A DNA stretch of 64,000 nt from Manduca sexta (taxonomy: Eukaryota; Arthropoda; Insecta; Lepidoptera; Sphingidae): assembly GCF_014839805.1 (NCBI RefSeq), contig NC_051138.1:15094020-15158019 (forward strand), in the 5' to 3' direction. The notes beneath the pieces were generated by a model. The model searched no databases. It had not been told where the DNA came from and worked only from the letters and a program-made list of their open reading frames with translations. Below, piece after piece: positions 41,276-52,377 of this stretch; position 1 is the stretch's first letter; each line of letters opens with the position of its first letter. Made by a program: the position numbers and the translations under genes.

Positions 41276-42030
41276 TACATTTACAAACATAATTTAACAT
41301 ATAATTATACACTCGTGATTTTTTTGTAATTTTATTTTTACTTAAAAACGCTTTCAAAATATAAATGTTTTTACATTGGAACGTAAAAAAAAAAGTAAAA
41401 TTATCAAAAATATATATATTTTTTAAGAATAACCGCGAATTACTTTAACGATTTTTTTTAACTTTTTTTATCTTCCCTCTAAATCCGCAAATAACTATAA
41501 CTGACAGCTACTTATGTAAAAAAAAACTAAATTATAGTTAATTACCCATTCCGCCTTTTTGACGAATTAAAGAAGTTATTTTTGAGTTACTCTGCCCATC
41601 CAATTCTTTCTTATTTTTTTTATAAATGGAGGAGTCTAAACTTATTCTTTTAATGATTTCTAGTTTCGCATTTTTGCCACTTTTTTTCCAATAAGTTTGA
41701 GGTTGGTTGGAATTTTTTTGAACTAAATAACCAATGTCCATACAAAAACTGGACATGTACTATATTACAAGCCATCGATTTATTTTTTAATTCGTTCCAC
41801 AGAGTATCGGCTAATCACGTGACACATAACCACTGTATTAAAATGTTTTTGGAAAAACGTTAAAAGATTTGTTAACGGATATATTTTGTTAAAGAATACT
41901 ATTGATTGACAAAATGAGACTTCTTTTATTTCATTTATTTATTTAGGTAAATAAAGTTCTCTAACAGTTTACACATTCCTTATTTCTAATAGAATGCAGT
42001 AAAATCACATCCTGATGTGTGCACTAATTA
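41276..42030. other. Spacer, no recognised gene
   Basis: The first ~100 bases continue the LINE 3' fragment. A 72-codon minus-strand frame at 41538-41756, Lys-rich and ending TSLIRQKGGMGN, could be a gene fragment, but I recognise no domain. The rest is AT-rich. Confidence 0.45.
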
Positions 42031-42737
42031 AAGGAGTACACAACACTCACAAATTAATTGATTATCAATCAAGATTTTCTTAATTATTTTAGCGCACTCA
42101 ACTGTTAATTAAAGAAGTATTTACGATTACCGCTACATAATTAAAACCTGTATACAACAAAATGGTGAAATAATTTAATCTATATTAAGAACAAAATAAA
42201 TATCAAAACTGGCAAAACTTTATGAAGAACATTTTACACATTTGTAATTTTATTATACATTTTTTAATTTGCTTCTGCTCGCGGCTCCGTCTGCGTAAAG
42301 TGCTATTTGCATCCGTTTAATTCGTTTGGACTACGTTAATTGTTTACCTTTCAATTTGTAGAATCATGAGCGTACAGCACTGTGCAGTAATATATAATGC
42401 TTTGTAATTTTACGTTCAGTGGCATTGCTATTTACTGTCTGTAGGCAGATGGTGTCTCCCTTTATATGTACTTATGTTTACACAGCGTAAATAAAACAAA
42501 TTAAATGCCATTATTTTTTATTTTCTCAACAAAAATCTTCGAATACCATGACAATATGTTGTGGAGAATTTATGCCAGTCGATGAGCGTCGGATCGAATG
42601 GGAAATTCTGTTTGTCCGCAGGACTCAAAGAGGAGTACAGAGACCTCGTACCGTCGCTTTTGATAACCCATGAACCATTTGAAAAACGTTTATGAAGATC
42701 CCGGATCTGGATGACTTTTGATTGCAATTTTGCATAC
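42031..42737 (-). repeat. Right arm of inverted duplication (FAR 3' ends)
   Basis: Reverse complement of 35890-36481 with one ~110-bp insertion; includes gene C exon 10 and 3' flank. Confidence 0.9.
42518..42737 (-). CDS. FAR gene C exon 10
   Basis: 220 bases, [15 protein letters not shown] ... RFLLRK stop; several conservative changes from gene B. Confidence 0.88.
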
Positions 42738-42894
42738 CTAAAATATGTAAAAAATATATATGGTGTTATTATGTAGGGGTATTGGAGACTACAAGTGGTG
42801 ACAATGAGAAAACACACCGATTCCAAACCACTATCGAGCAATGAATTTTAATTCCACGTCCCGGGTATAATTATTTATATATACGCACGGCAGA

Positions 42895-43110
42895 GTGATC
42901 ACAATGCACCTAATAGGAAGGAAGGAAGGAAGGGAGATAGGTCCAGATAGTGAGTCGATTAATGATTATCCCTCGTCAGTTGACATTTTGCCGAGTTATT
43001 TGAAACCAGATATACACAGGTTGATAACGGAACGCGACACAATTCCATGGGCCACTATGGCGGATGTTACACCTTGTGCGCAGTGGTCTTTATTCAGCTA
43101 TGTTTAGGCA
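42895..43110 (+). repeat. Dispersed repeat (family R3)
   Basis: 'TTGACATTTTGCCGAG', 'GGTTGATAACGGAACGCGAC' and 'GGGCCACTATGGCGGATGTT' blocks; gene C intron 9. Confidence 0.5.
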
Positions 43111-43197
43111 AATAGCTAGCTTGTTGTTTTTGTGACATATAATAACTCCACCTGCTCGTATGCTGCAGGAATTTGGGGACGACGCAATATACATTTT

Positions 43198-43307
43198 GGG
43201 CCGCGGCCGGTCAGGCGCAACATCTGCCTGACTGGAAATCTTCCCCTTCCATAGAGGAATGTAACCATCTGTTCCTCTACAGTGGCGTCTACCTTTACGC
43301 CGCTAAA
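43198..43307 (+). mobile_element. TRIM LTR fragment (3' part)
   Basis: About 110 bases match the end of the LTR at 14074-14378, from GGGCCGCGGCCGGTCAGGCG to TTTACGCCGCTAAA. The 5' two thirds of the LTR are absent. Confidence 0.75.
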
Positions 43308-43804
43308 CATTTTCATAATATTTTACACGCCCAAAGCATCAACAGCGACGTGAAGTTAGCCAGCCACGTTCTCAGTCTGGCGAGGCTATAATGGCCGCGA
43401 GGCAACCCGATGAGACTATTCACCACGAATATCGCCTGAAAGGCAATAATCTAAGCGACAATCATTAATTTGTTAAGTAGAGTGATTTAAAATTCCGAAT
43501 TTAATATGAAAATTCATAACAATTACACTTTTTATTTTATAAACATATAGCCTAATGATATTAAAATTGTCCTAGAACTACAAAACCTAGATCAAATGAC
43601 GCTGAAAAATATGGCGATTCTAAATATTTATAGAATATATTTTCGGTATATTTGTCGGTTAGACATGATTGCCGTTCAAGCATCGATATAATGTATTCGC
43701 CACCCGATTCTGCTGTAGTTGACACCAGCCTTAGAACAACCAACAGCAAGCTGCAGCGATTCGCATCCGGCCTAAATACTACTAATATACTATACAAAAC
43801 TAAC

Positions 43805-43931
43805 CTTGGTTTCTGTCCCTTCGTTCTTAAATACACGTCAGCCATCTTAGCGGGCAACATTTGTAATAAGAAAGTAAAAAAGCTCACAATCCATTTATTT
43901 TGCGAGAATAATAGCATTGGGTAAGCGTCAT
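43805..43931 (-). CDS. FAR gene C exon 9
   Basis: 127 bases reading [13 protein letters not shown] ... TKGQKPR, GT-AG bounded. Confidence 0.87.
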
Positions 43932-44476
43932 CTGAAACAAAATTTGCAGACGTGTCACAATAACTCGATATATTGAAGATGCTTTACTGATTACCAGTCG
44001 CTCGCAACTTGGCGCTTGTATAAATATAATTACTAAATAATAATAATTCCTGACTTAAAGTACCATACATGTTAATCCAAGACATGGTCAATATAGGTCA
44101 CAAATAGACTTTCTTCCTAATGTAACGACAAGCCAAACATCCAACATCAAAATCTACATGTTCACAAACTTAAGAAATAATAAGAATTAGGAAAATTAAT
44201 AAAGTCCGAAAAATAATAATTATGTAATTTTAATCATTTTATATTTCTATATATTTTATATATAATCATTAATCATAATTTTTCGTATTATTTTCTGTTA
44301 TGTATATAACATAATGTGCAAAATCAAACATAGAAAACTAGCCTATTGCCAGGTAGCTGGTTAGACTGTTTTAACGACATTGTGTACGTACAGATATTTT
44401 ATATCTTCCCGGTGTCCAATGCAAAGGTACTTTAGGAATATTTTACGTAACAGTACATATATAGTATTTAACTTAC

Positions 44477-44583
44477 AGTATTTATTGGTGACGTAGTAGC
44501 CCTTTACATACGTAAATAGTTGACCAAAATTAATTGGATTACAAGAACTGCTACAGCAATTAAATACGGGGATATCTTTAGAC
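44477..44583 (-). CDS. FAR gene C exon 8
   Basis: 107 bases reading [20 protein letters not shown] ... YVTNKY; the split codon with exon 9 gives Tyr where gene B has His. Confidence 0.87.
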
Positions 44584-44639
44584 CTGCAATAAATTACATA
44601 CAACAGTCACTTCAGTATGCTCTGTTTACAATATTACTA

Positions 44640-44865
44640 TAATGATAACCACCCTGTACTATATACGGTCCCACTGCTGGACACGGGCCTCCTCTACTAC
44701 TGAAAGGGATTAAGTCTTAGTCCACCAAGCTGGCCTAGTACGGATTGGTAGACTTCACACACCCTCAAAAATCTTATAAAGAACTTCTCAGTTGCTTATT
44801 TTTTATCAATTAACGTTCGCTTTAACTATAAAGGAAAATATCGTGAGGAAAATTACATACCTAAT
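44640..44865 (-). repeat. SINE-1 fragment
   Basis: Contains 'AGTCCACCAAGCTGGCCTAG' and 'CTTATAAAGAACTTCTCAGT' on the plus strand, the same as other minus-oriented SINE-1 copies. Confidence 0.6.
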
Positions 44866-44907
44866 AATGTCAAAAATTTTCGACGGTGTATGAAATATGC
44901 CAACCCG

Positions 44908-45225
44908 CACTGGTGGTAGGTCTCTCATATGTGAGAGTCCGCCTGTTCAAGTACCACCGCAATGTCCATTTCTGCCGCCAAGCAGCAGTGTGTAGTTACT
45001 GCAGCAGTTTATGTTCCGGTTTGAAGGACATTGTAGCCAGTGTAACTACTGGACATAATAAGACTTAACAGCACATGACTCAGAATGGCGAGCACAGAGG
45101 AATACGAAACAATACTTTGTAATTTAAGGTGTTGGATGATGTTCCTACTGTTTAAGGGTGTTCGTATCGCTTACGATCAGCTGAACGGCAGGCTCGTCTC
45201 GTCATTCAAAGCAATAAAATAAATG
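44908..45225 (-). repeat. Dispersed lepidopteran repeat (family L)
   Basis: Reverse orientation, from CTGGTGGTAGGTCTCTCATA to GGCAGGCTCGTCTCGTCATT; gene C intron 7. A SINE tail (CTCAGTAGTAGAGGGGG) follows at 45228-45310. Confidence 0.6.
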
Positions 45226-45588
45226 CTAGGCTAGCGAGGTGGATCTAGACCTAAATCCTCTCAGTAGTAGAGGGGGCAGTATCTAATGCAATGCTGGTAT
45301 TATTATTAATACGCATAGGCAGGAAAATTATTGAATGAAGGTTTTTTATAAGCGTCTGGTAGTGTTTTCACGCTATCATAATTGACATTAAAGTTATTAC
45401 GAACTGATAGACAATCAAGCGACGTTTATTCTTGTGGTTGTGAACTTCACTTCTGAAGTACGATGGTCGCTATTCAAGCGGATTCATATAATATCCTACC
45501 ACCAGCAACTAATCTGTTAATTAGTTCAGAAATTGTTGAATGTTACCAACTTACACCTTGTCCTTGAAGAAATTGTAAAAAAACTTAC

Positions 45589-45775
45589 TGTGTCTTCCTA
45601 GCAGCGGCCACAATAATGAGATTGGAAACATAATCAACTGGAATGATGTCCAAGACGTTAGACTTGCGTCCGAAGATAACTCTGTTGTTGCCACTCCCGG
45701 TGACGTGGAAGATGCCAGTGGCTGCGAACCAGTTGTCCACCCAGCCAGGCAGCGGGTCCCTCATCGCTGCGGCCA
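45589..45775 (-). CDS. FAR gene C exon 7
   Basis: 187 bases reading [15 protein letters not shown] ... [16 protein letters not shown]; one visible change from gene B (S to R). Confidence 0.9.
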
Positions 45776-46045
45776 CTGAAATAAATCATATTTCTCATTA
45801 TTGTCAATTGTTATACGGTACATTTTCCTTTGGCTTCACTTCACTAGCTATACTGGTGGTAGGATATTTGTATACACCGAGATATCACCGTAGTACATTA
45901 TGTTTAATACGAGCCTATTGACCCAAGTAAGTGGATCGTGTTCCGGGATCAGACTGTGTTTATCAGATGTGGTAAGGCCTATCTACCTTTATAACGAATA
46001 TCATAAAAAATATTGGTAGTAAGGGGTAATGGTTCGATAACTTAC

Positions 46046-46147
46046 CTGTGGAAGGTCTGACTATGGTGGTTGGTATGTCACCATGTTGGTCCACTAGCAT
46101 ATTCTCGGCTAGGGCTTTAGAAAACACATACGTGTTGGGTTTCCCAT
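46046..46147 (-). CDS. FAR gene C exon 6 (active site)
   Basis: 102 bases, [15 protein letters not shown] ... VRPST; YxxxK intact. Confidence 0.9.
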
Positions 46148-46539
46148 CTACAAAAGATAATACACATTTTTCATGGTTACGTATATAATGTAGCATTAAA
46201 TATTGTTACAGTATAAGAATGAATGTAGTCAAGAATCAGTGATAAGAAATGACGAATATAAAATCATTTTAAATCGAACCACAGGATAAAGATTTTTGCT
46301 GAACAAAAATTTACGATAGATAACCTCCTTTGAAGTCAGTTAAAAATATGAATAACACCTGACTACCAGCGATTAAAATCATCGATCGTGGTACAAAAAC
46401 AATAGTTGCTAGCTATACGCGTGATCTACATTTGTTATTTTTTCTTCATCAGGCATTATCTTTAAATATAGAAACAAAATGTCATTTGTGAATTATTATC
46501 TGTTATTGCTTTCAATAACGACACGCACTTGCTCGCCTT

Positions 46540-46830
46540 AATTAACACTTATTCACCTGATGATAAGCTATACGACGGCCCATTAACATTAAAAATACCA
46601 TCCAACACCTTGAATTACAAAGTATTGTTTGGTATTCCAATGCACGTGAATCCTGAGACATGAGATGTTAAGTCTTATTATGTCGAATAGTTACACTTGC
46701 TACAATGTCCTGCAAACCGGAAAACAACAGTAGTTCTACACACTGTTTGGCGGCAGAAATAGACATTCCGGTGGTATCTACCCATATGAGACCACTTACA
46801 TAAGAAAGACCACCAGCGAAATACATTGTC
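46540..46830 (+). repeat. Dispersed lepidopteran repeat (family L)
   Basis: Has AAGTATTGTTTGGTATTCCA and GGCGGCAGAAATAGACATTC; repeated at 52378-52650 in the tandem copy. Confidence 0.6.
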
Positions 46831-46929
46831 TACATCTGACCATGTCATACGGAACTACTAATAAGATCTGAAGCTTCCTTCACAGATAGACAATTTCATT
46901 CTGAATACTCTAAACAATTTAAATTCCAC

Positions 46930-47108
46930 GATCAAAAGCTAGTGTTTAAATTATTACTGAGTATTTTCTTGATAACTTTCTCGTCAGTAACTCCGTGCCG
47001 TTTGATGGACGTGTAGACATCTCTGAGAGCTGCTGGCGCGGGGTAAACGACCTCGTCGATCACTTCTCTATCCATATTTGAATACGCCGTCGAAACGTGG
47101 ACGAAGGA
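46930..47108 (-). CDS. FAR gene C exon 5 (frameshifted)
   Basis: 179 bases, one more than gene B exon 5. The tail reads ACTAGCTTTTGATC instead of ACTAGCTTTGATC, giving Ser-Phe-stop. The duplicate at 52755-52933 has the same extra T. Confidence 0.88.
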
Positions 47109-47194
47109 CTGCGAAGAAAAATTATAATTATTGTTTAGCGAAAATAAGGCAAAATGCTTTAATATATAACCAGCTATAGAACCTGCTAAAGTGG

Positions 47195-47330
47195 CCCACG
47201 TCAGTATCTTGGGTTGTGGGATCAACGTGTGTATATCTGGTTTCAGACAGTCCAACAAAATTGTGTCGACAGGCGAGGAATAATCATCTCTCATAAGTCG
47301 ATTGCGCGAAAAATGTACATAGTGCAGTTT
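47195..47330 (+). repeat. Dispersed repeat fragment (family R3)
   Basis: Blocks AAGTGGCCCACG and GTGTATATCTGGTTTCAGAC; repeated at 53020-53155. Confidence 0.5.
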
Positions 47331-47450
47331 AGAGGCCACTTCTCACATATCGGAAAATTATTAGGGGAAGCGAATTTACTTCTTGCTGCGGTTGACTTCT
47401 CATGGCTGAGGAACACAATGATGATGATGATAAATATATAAAATAATTAC

Positions 47451-47576
47451 TCTTATTCGAGGCATTCTTTGACAGAGTTCCAGTACTCGCCTTGTCCCTT
47501 CCAAGTTGTTGTTCAAAGCTTCGTCTAATTGCTGATTGTATTTGATTGTCGCTGCTGAATGTAACACAACTGATAC
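47451..47576 (-). CDS. FAR gene C exon 4
   Basis: 126 bases, [14 protein letters not shown]..., same frame as gene B exon 4. Confidence 0.9.
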
Positions 47577-47771
47577 CTAAAACAATAAATATTACTGTTA
47601 GAATAAGAATATTATTGTGATCCTTCACAATTTCCTAATTGTGATACTTTTTGTTATAAACACACTGAGCGTTTGATAGACCGAGGCATTTGTTCATTGA
47701 CAGTCGTATCGGTCGTTTGGGTTTTGTAATATTTGTGAAAGTATATCTGCAGTCAGTAATATTTCTTTTTA

Positions 47772-48059
47772 TCTATATTTATAAAAGAAAGTGGTGTTAG
47801 TTACACTATTTATAACTCAAGAACGGATGAACCAATTTGGCTGAAAATTGGTGGAAAGGTAGCTTAGAATCAGGAGACGGACATAGAATGCTTTTTATGC
47901 AGTTCCCGCGGGAACGGGACGTGACATAAGACGTGGTATAAGAAAGCAAAATTTAGTATGGAGATAGTATAAGACCCTGGGATGGTTATAGGCTACTATC
48001 CCGGGAAAATATATAGGGACTTTTATCCCGGAAAACTCCTTCACGCGAGCAAAAGCTAG
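47772..48059 (+). mobile_element. Non-autonomous Helitron-like element
   Basis: 288 bases starting TCTATATTTATAAAAGAAAG and ending GCAAAAGCTAG, flanked by A on the left and T on the right. TC at the 5' end, CTAG (CTRR) at the 3' end and insertion between A and T define Helitrons. The body 'AACTCAAGAACGGATGAACC' and 'TTGGCTGAAAATTGGTGG' is a very common lepidopteran block. Hairpin-forming CCCGGG-rich sequence lies near the 3' end. Confidence 0.75.
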
Positions 48060-48443
48060 TTTTAAATAAAACCACTTCAGTGCCTAACATTCATAAAATA
48101 TTATCGATGCTACTTTCAATTCTTGGATGTAATTAATGGGCCTAGTAATAAACACTGATTGTGAATAACTACAAATCTTTAACATTTATGTCTAACCCAT
48201 CTCGTAAAAGTTGCGTCTCGTTCGATTATCAGCCGTTTTCAATAAATGATCCCAATCTCAATCCTCAATCCCATTCCGAAAATGAACCAATAAAGGTAAC
48301 TTATTTGTAAGTATATAAAAAAAAACTTTGTTCTGATTAGTCCATTTTTGAGATAGATCAAAAAAGCGATTAGAATTGTTTATTGAAAATATAGTTATTT
48401 GATCATTTAATCCATCAGAATCATCCAATCCATTTGAACGTAC

Positions 48444-48566
48444 CTTGTTCACGAATGATTCTTCTACAGATTTCTCAATCCCCAAATTAGGTGCCAATAG
48501 ATCGCCAGTTACGGGTATAATTTTATTTAGGTCTTCCGGTCTTTCTTCTTTTAATCTTGTGAATAC
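48444..48566 (-). CDS. FAR gene C exon 3
   Basis: 123 bases, VFTRLKEERP ... [10 protein letters not shown] to R at residue four relative to gene B. Confidence 0.9.
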
Positions 48567-48612
48567 CTGAAAATTGGAACATTTATAATTAACGATTTAA
48601 ATAAACTTTACT

Positions 48613-48854
48613 GCCTCGGCGGCGTAGTTGTACTGCATGCGCGGTACGACAACGCTCTGAGGTCCTGGGTTCGAATCCCGGGTTGGGCAAATCTATATTT
48701 GGGTTTTTCTGCTCAGTATCAGCCCGAAGTCTGGAATTTGTGCCTAATATGGCGATAGGCTCGCCCCCTATCACATCATGGGACGGAACACACTTGGCGA
48801 AAAGTGGGTGCTTTAGTTGCACCTCTGCATACCTTCGGGGATAAATGCGTGATG

Positions 48855-48890
<36 letters not shown>
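48613..48890 (+). repeat. SINE-2, complete, with (GT)n tail
   Basis: tRNA-like head with box A region (GGCGGCGTAGTTGTACTG) and a perfect box B GGTTCGAATCCCGG, then the SINE-2 body and a ~35-base GT microsatellite tail. Looks like a tRNA gene at its 5' end but lacks a 3' half that would close the cloverleaf. Confidence 0.8.
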
Positions 48891-48892
<2 letters not shown>

Positions 48893-48954
48893 TACTTGAG
48901 GATTGATGCAAGGTATACTATTGTTGGTAGAATTTGTATTCATGCCGATAGCAG

Positions 48955-49175
48955 ACCTACACAAGGTATAAAAATCTCCACAGTGGTCATGTGTGTTACG
49001 TTCCGGGATCAGCTTGTGTACATCCGATTTCAAAAATGCCGCGATAATTGTGTCGACAGGCAAGGGGTAATCATCTTTCATCCATCGACACTATCTGGAC
49101 TCCACTCCGCTTACCATCAGGTGCAGCGGAATAATTGTCACAAAAAGGTAATCTTCTTTCCTAAGATCACGCAAG
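48955..49175 (+). repeat. Dispersed repeat (family R3)
   Basis: From 'CACAAGGTATAAAAATCTCC' through 'CACTATCTGGACTCCACTCC' and 'ACCATCAGGTGCAGCGGAAT'; repeated at 54778-54990. Confidence 0.5.
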
Positions 49176-49254
49176 TATTTCTGAGTATACCACCGCAAAG
49201 TCTATTCCTGACTAGCAAGCAATTTCTATTCTACTAATGAAGATAAGTACTTAC

Positions 49255-49371
49255 GGGTAGATTAATAATATCTCGGAATCTTTCTTCGGCGCTTACACCT
49301 TTCTTTTCCCGTATCATTACGTATACATTGTCTATGTGTTTACAGCTGTACAATAACTTCTCCAATATTAC
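49255..49371 (-). CDS. FAR gene C exon 2
   Basis: 117 bases [10 protein letters not shown] ... IINLP between CAG and GTAAGT. Confidence 0.88.
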
Positions 49372-49595
49372 CTGAAAATATAGACAATAACAGTTATGGT
49401 ACTAAAGCGATGTTATACGTACAATGACATCAATTTGAAGTAAAAGGACGTTCTCCGGAGCAGCATCAGCTCTTTAAAGTAGTGGCTTTGTACTATAGAA
49501 ACTTGTTGCTATGTAGATAAGCCTATCTACATCAAAAAGTTGGACCGTCTGTGCTCGCACTTTAATACCTTGGTTTTAGATTTAATTTCCATATC

Positions 49596-49824
49596 AACAC
49601 ACACGCATCACGCATTTATCCCCGCAGTGGTAGGCAGAGGCACAACCGGGGCAGCCACTTTTCGCCAAGTGTGTTCCGCCCCATGAGTCTATCGCCATAT
49701 CATGCACAAATTCTAAACTCCGCGGGCTGATACTGAGCAGAAAAACCCAAATATCACTTTGCCCGACCCAGGATGTTAACCCAGGGCCTTACGCGCATGC
49801 AGTACAACTACGCCACCGAGGCAG
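49596..49824 (-). repeat. SINE-2, inverted copy
   Basis: Reverse complement of the SINE-2 consensus, with head GCCTCGGTGGCGTAGTTGTA and a diverged box B. Together with 48613-48890 it makes an inverted pair around exon 2. Confidence 0.75.
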
Positions 49825-50214
49825 TCTAACAATTATTGCTTATGGTAATTAATCCAACACTACTAGGAATATGTGATTCAAATACCTCTTCCTTTTTTGG
49901 CTCGACAAATTGATTAAACTGCACCTAATGGTAACTGCAATGCCGTTCAGATAGAGTAAGTAGCTAATGGCATACATATAACTAATACTCGTAATTAAGT
50001 ATAGGTCGGTTAACTAGTTAGCACGTTGACAGCATTCACACAACTACAATTTCCCACAGTTGTTAAAAAAACATATTACAATAATTAAAGGGACAGATAA
50101 ATTGATGCAAACTAAACGTTGTGTTATTGACTTGATGCATGAGCCGTGAGCATTGCAATCATGATGATGTCCTATTAAATATTATAATATTCATACTATA
50201 ATAATTTATACTAG

Positions 50215-50500
50215 GTCTCTCGAAGGTGAGAGTCCGTTTGGGTAGGTACCACGGCAATGTCTACTTCTGCCCCCAAGCAACAGTGAGTAGTCATTGTTGT
50301 GTTCTAGTTTGAAGGACTTTGTAGCCAGTGTTACTACTGGACATAATGAGACGCAACATCTCACGTCTCAGAATGGCGAGTGCAGTGGAATACCAAACAA
50401 TACGTTGTAATTCAAGGTGTTGGATGGTGTTTCTGTTTATGGGCGGTTGTATCGCTAACCATTACGCGAACGGCAAGCTCGCCTCGTCATTCAAATAAAA
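50215..50500 (-). repeat. Dispersed lepidopteran repeat (family L)
   Basis: Reverse-oriented copy in intron 1; repeated at 56040-56325. Confidence 0.6.
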
Positions 50501-50735
50501 ATCACAGATACAACGCACTACATGCGAATATCTTGTACGTCGATAGAATATTGGTACCAGTTCTAAAATCAATGATTGTACGCATCAGCTTTAGTTATTA
50601 AGCTTTTAATGCAAAACTTCCGGACTCAGAGAAGTCACTTTAATGATTATAATCAGAATATTTTTGTAATTCGGTTATTTTCACGTACAGGGCGAATTAA
50701 CTGCAGGAATTTGGGGACGACGCAATATACATTTT

Positions 50736-50845
50736 GGGCCGCGGCCGGTCAGGCGCAACATCTGCCTGACTGGAAATCTTCCCCTTTCCATAGAGGTAAT
50801 TAACCATCTGTTATATACAGTAACGTTTACCTTTACGCCGCTAAA
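50736..50845 (+). mobile_element. TRIM LTR fragment (duplicate)
   Basis: Copy of 43198-43307, with small changes. Confidence 0.7.
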
Positions 50846-51336
50846 CATTTTCATAATATTTTACACGCCCAAAGCATCAACAGCGACGTGAAGTTAGCCA
50901 GCCACGTTCTCAGTCTGGCGAGGCTATAATGGCCGCGAGGCAACCCGATGAGACTATTCACCACGAATATCGCCTGAAAGGCAATAATCTAAGCGACAAT
51001 CATTAATTTGTTAAGTAGAGTGATTTAAAATTCCGAATTTAATATGAAAATTCATAACAATTACACTTTTTATTTTATAAACATATAGCCTAATGATATT
51101 AAAATTGTCCTAGAACTACAAAACCTAGATCAAATGATGCTAAAATGGCGATTCTAAATATTTATAGAATATATTTTCGGTATATTTGTCGGTTAGACAT
51201 GATTGCCGTTCAAGCATCGATATAATGTATTCGCCACCCGATTCTGCTGAATTACACCAGCCTTAGAACAAATAACAGCAAGCTGCAGCGATTCGCATCC
51301 GGCCTAAATACTACTAATATACTATACAAAATAAGA

Positions 51337-51465
51337 TTGGTTTCTATCCCATTCGTTAATAAATACGTATATTTCTTCTTCTAGCGGGCAACATTTGTAA
51401 TAAGAAAGTAAAAAAGCTCACAATCCATTTATTTTGCGAGAATAATAGCATTGGGTAAGCGTCAT
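51337..51465 (-). pseudogene. FAR gene C exon 9, damaged duplicate
   Basis: The 5' half of the exon is preserved ([13 protein letters not shown]) but the 3' half is scrambled; the donor GTTAG is lost. Confidence 0.75.
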
Positions 51466-52377
51466 CTGAAACAAAATTGCAGACGTGTCACAATAATCGA
51501 TATATTGAAATGTTTATATGTTACCAGAATAGTACAACTTGGCGCTTGTATAAAATATAATTACTAAATAATAATAATTCCTGACTTAATATTTGAATAT
51601 ATGTTAATGAAGACATGGTCAATATAGGTCACAAATAGACTTTCTTCCTAATGTAACGACAAGCCAAACATCCAACATCAAAATCTACATGTTCACAAAC
51701 TTAAATAATAAAATTTCCAAAATTTAAAGTTTGAAAAATTATAATTATGTAATTTTAATGAAATATATTTCGATAAATTTTTATAAAATCATTAATCATA
51801 ATTTTTCGTATTATTTTCTGTTATAAATAACATAATGATGAAAAATCAAACTAAACCAGGATATTGCCAAATATTTGTTATAGACTGTTTTAAACATTGT
51901 GTAGTAAAGATGTTTTTATCTTGGTGTAATGTAAACATGGTACATAGGAATATTAGTTCCGTAACTAGTAAATATATAAAAATTTAACTTACAATATTTG
52001 TTGGGTTAGTAGCCCTTTACATTGACTTAAATTTTTCATGAATATTTATTTATTACAAAATATGTTACAGTATAATTAAATACAAGAATCAGTGATAAGA
52101 AATGACGAATATAAAATCATTTTTAAATCGAACCACAGGATAAAGATTTTTGCTGAACAAAAATTTACGATAGATAACCTCCTTTGAAGTCAGTTAAAAA
52201 TATGAATAACACCTGACTACCAGCGATTAAAACTCGATCGTGGTACAAAACAATAGTTGCTAGCTATACGCGTGATCTACATTTGTTATTTTTTCTTCAT
52301 CAGGCATTATCTTTAAATATAGAAACAAAATGTCATTTGTGAATTATCTGTTATTGCAATAAACCTTCGCCTTAATA

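Larger units (their letters stand above)
43162..50700 (-). repeat. Tandem duplication source unit within gene C
   Basis: The adjoining block 50701-56527 repeats this unit, with 44511-46203 (part of exon 8, exons 7 and 6) missing. Junctions: 50700 runs directly into sequence equal to 43162, and about 52061 jumps to sequence equal to 46204. Confidence 0.85.

Noticed and set aside
48613..48700. tRNA gene (perfect box B GGTTCGAATCCCGG and a box A-like region)
   Set aside because: It is followed by a SINE body and GT tail, lacks a 3' half closing the acceptor stem, and occurs in several copies; it is a tRNA-derived SINE head.
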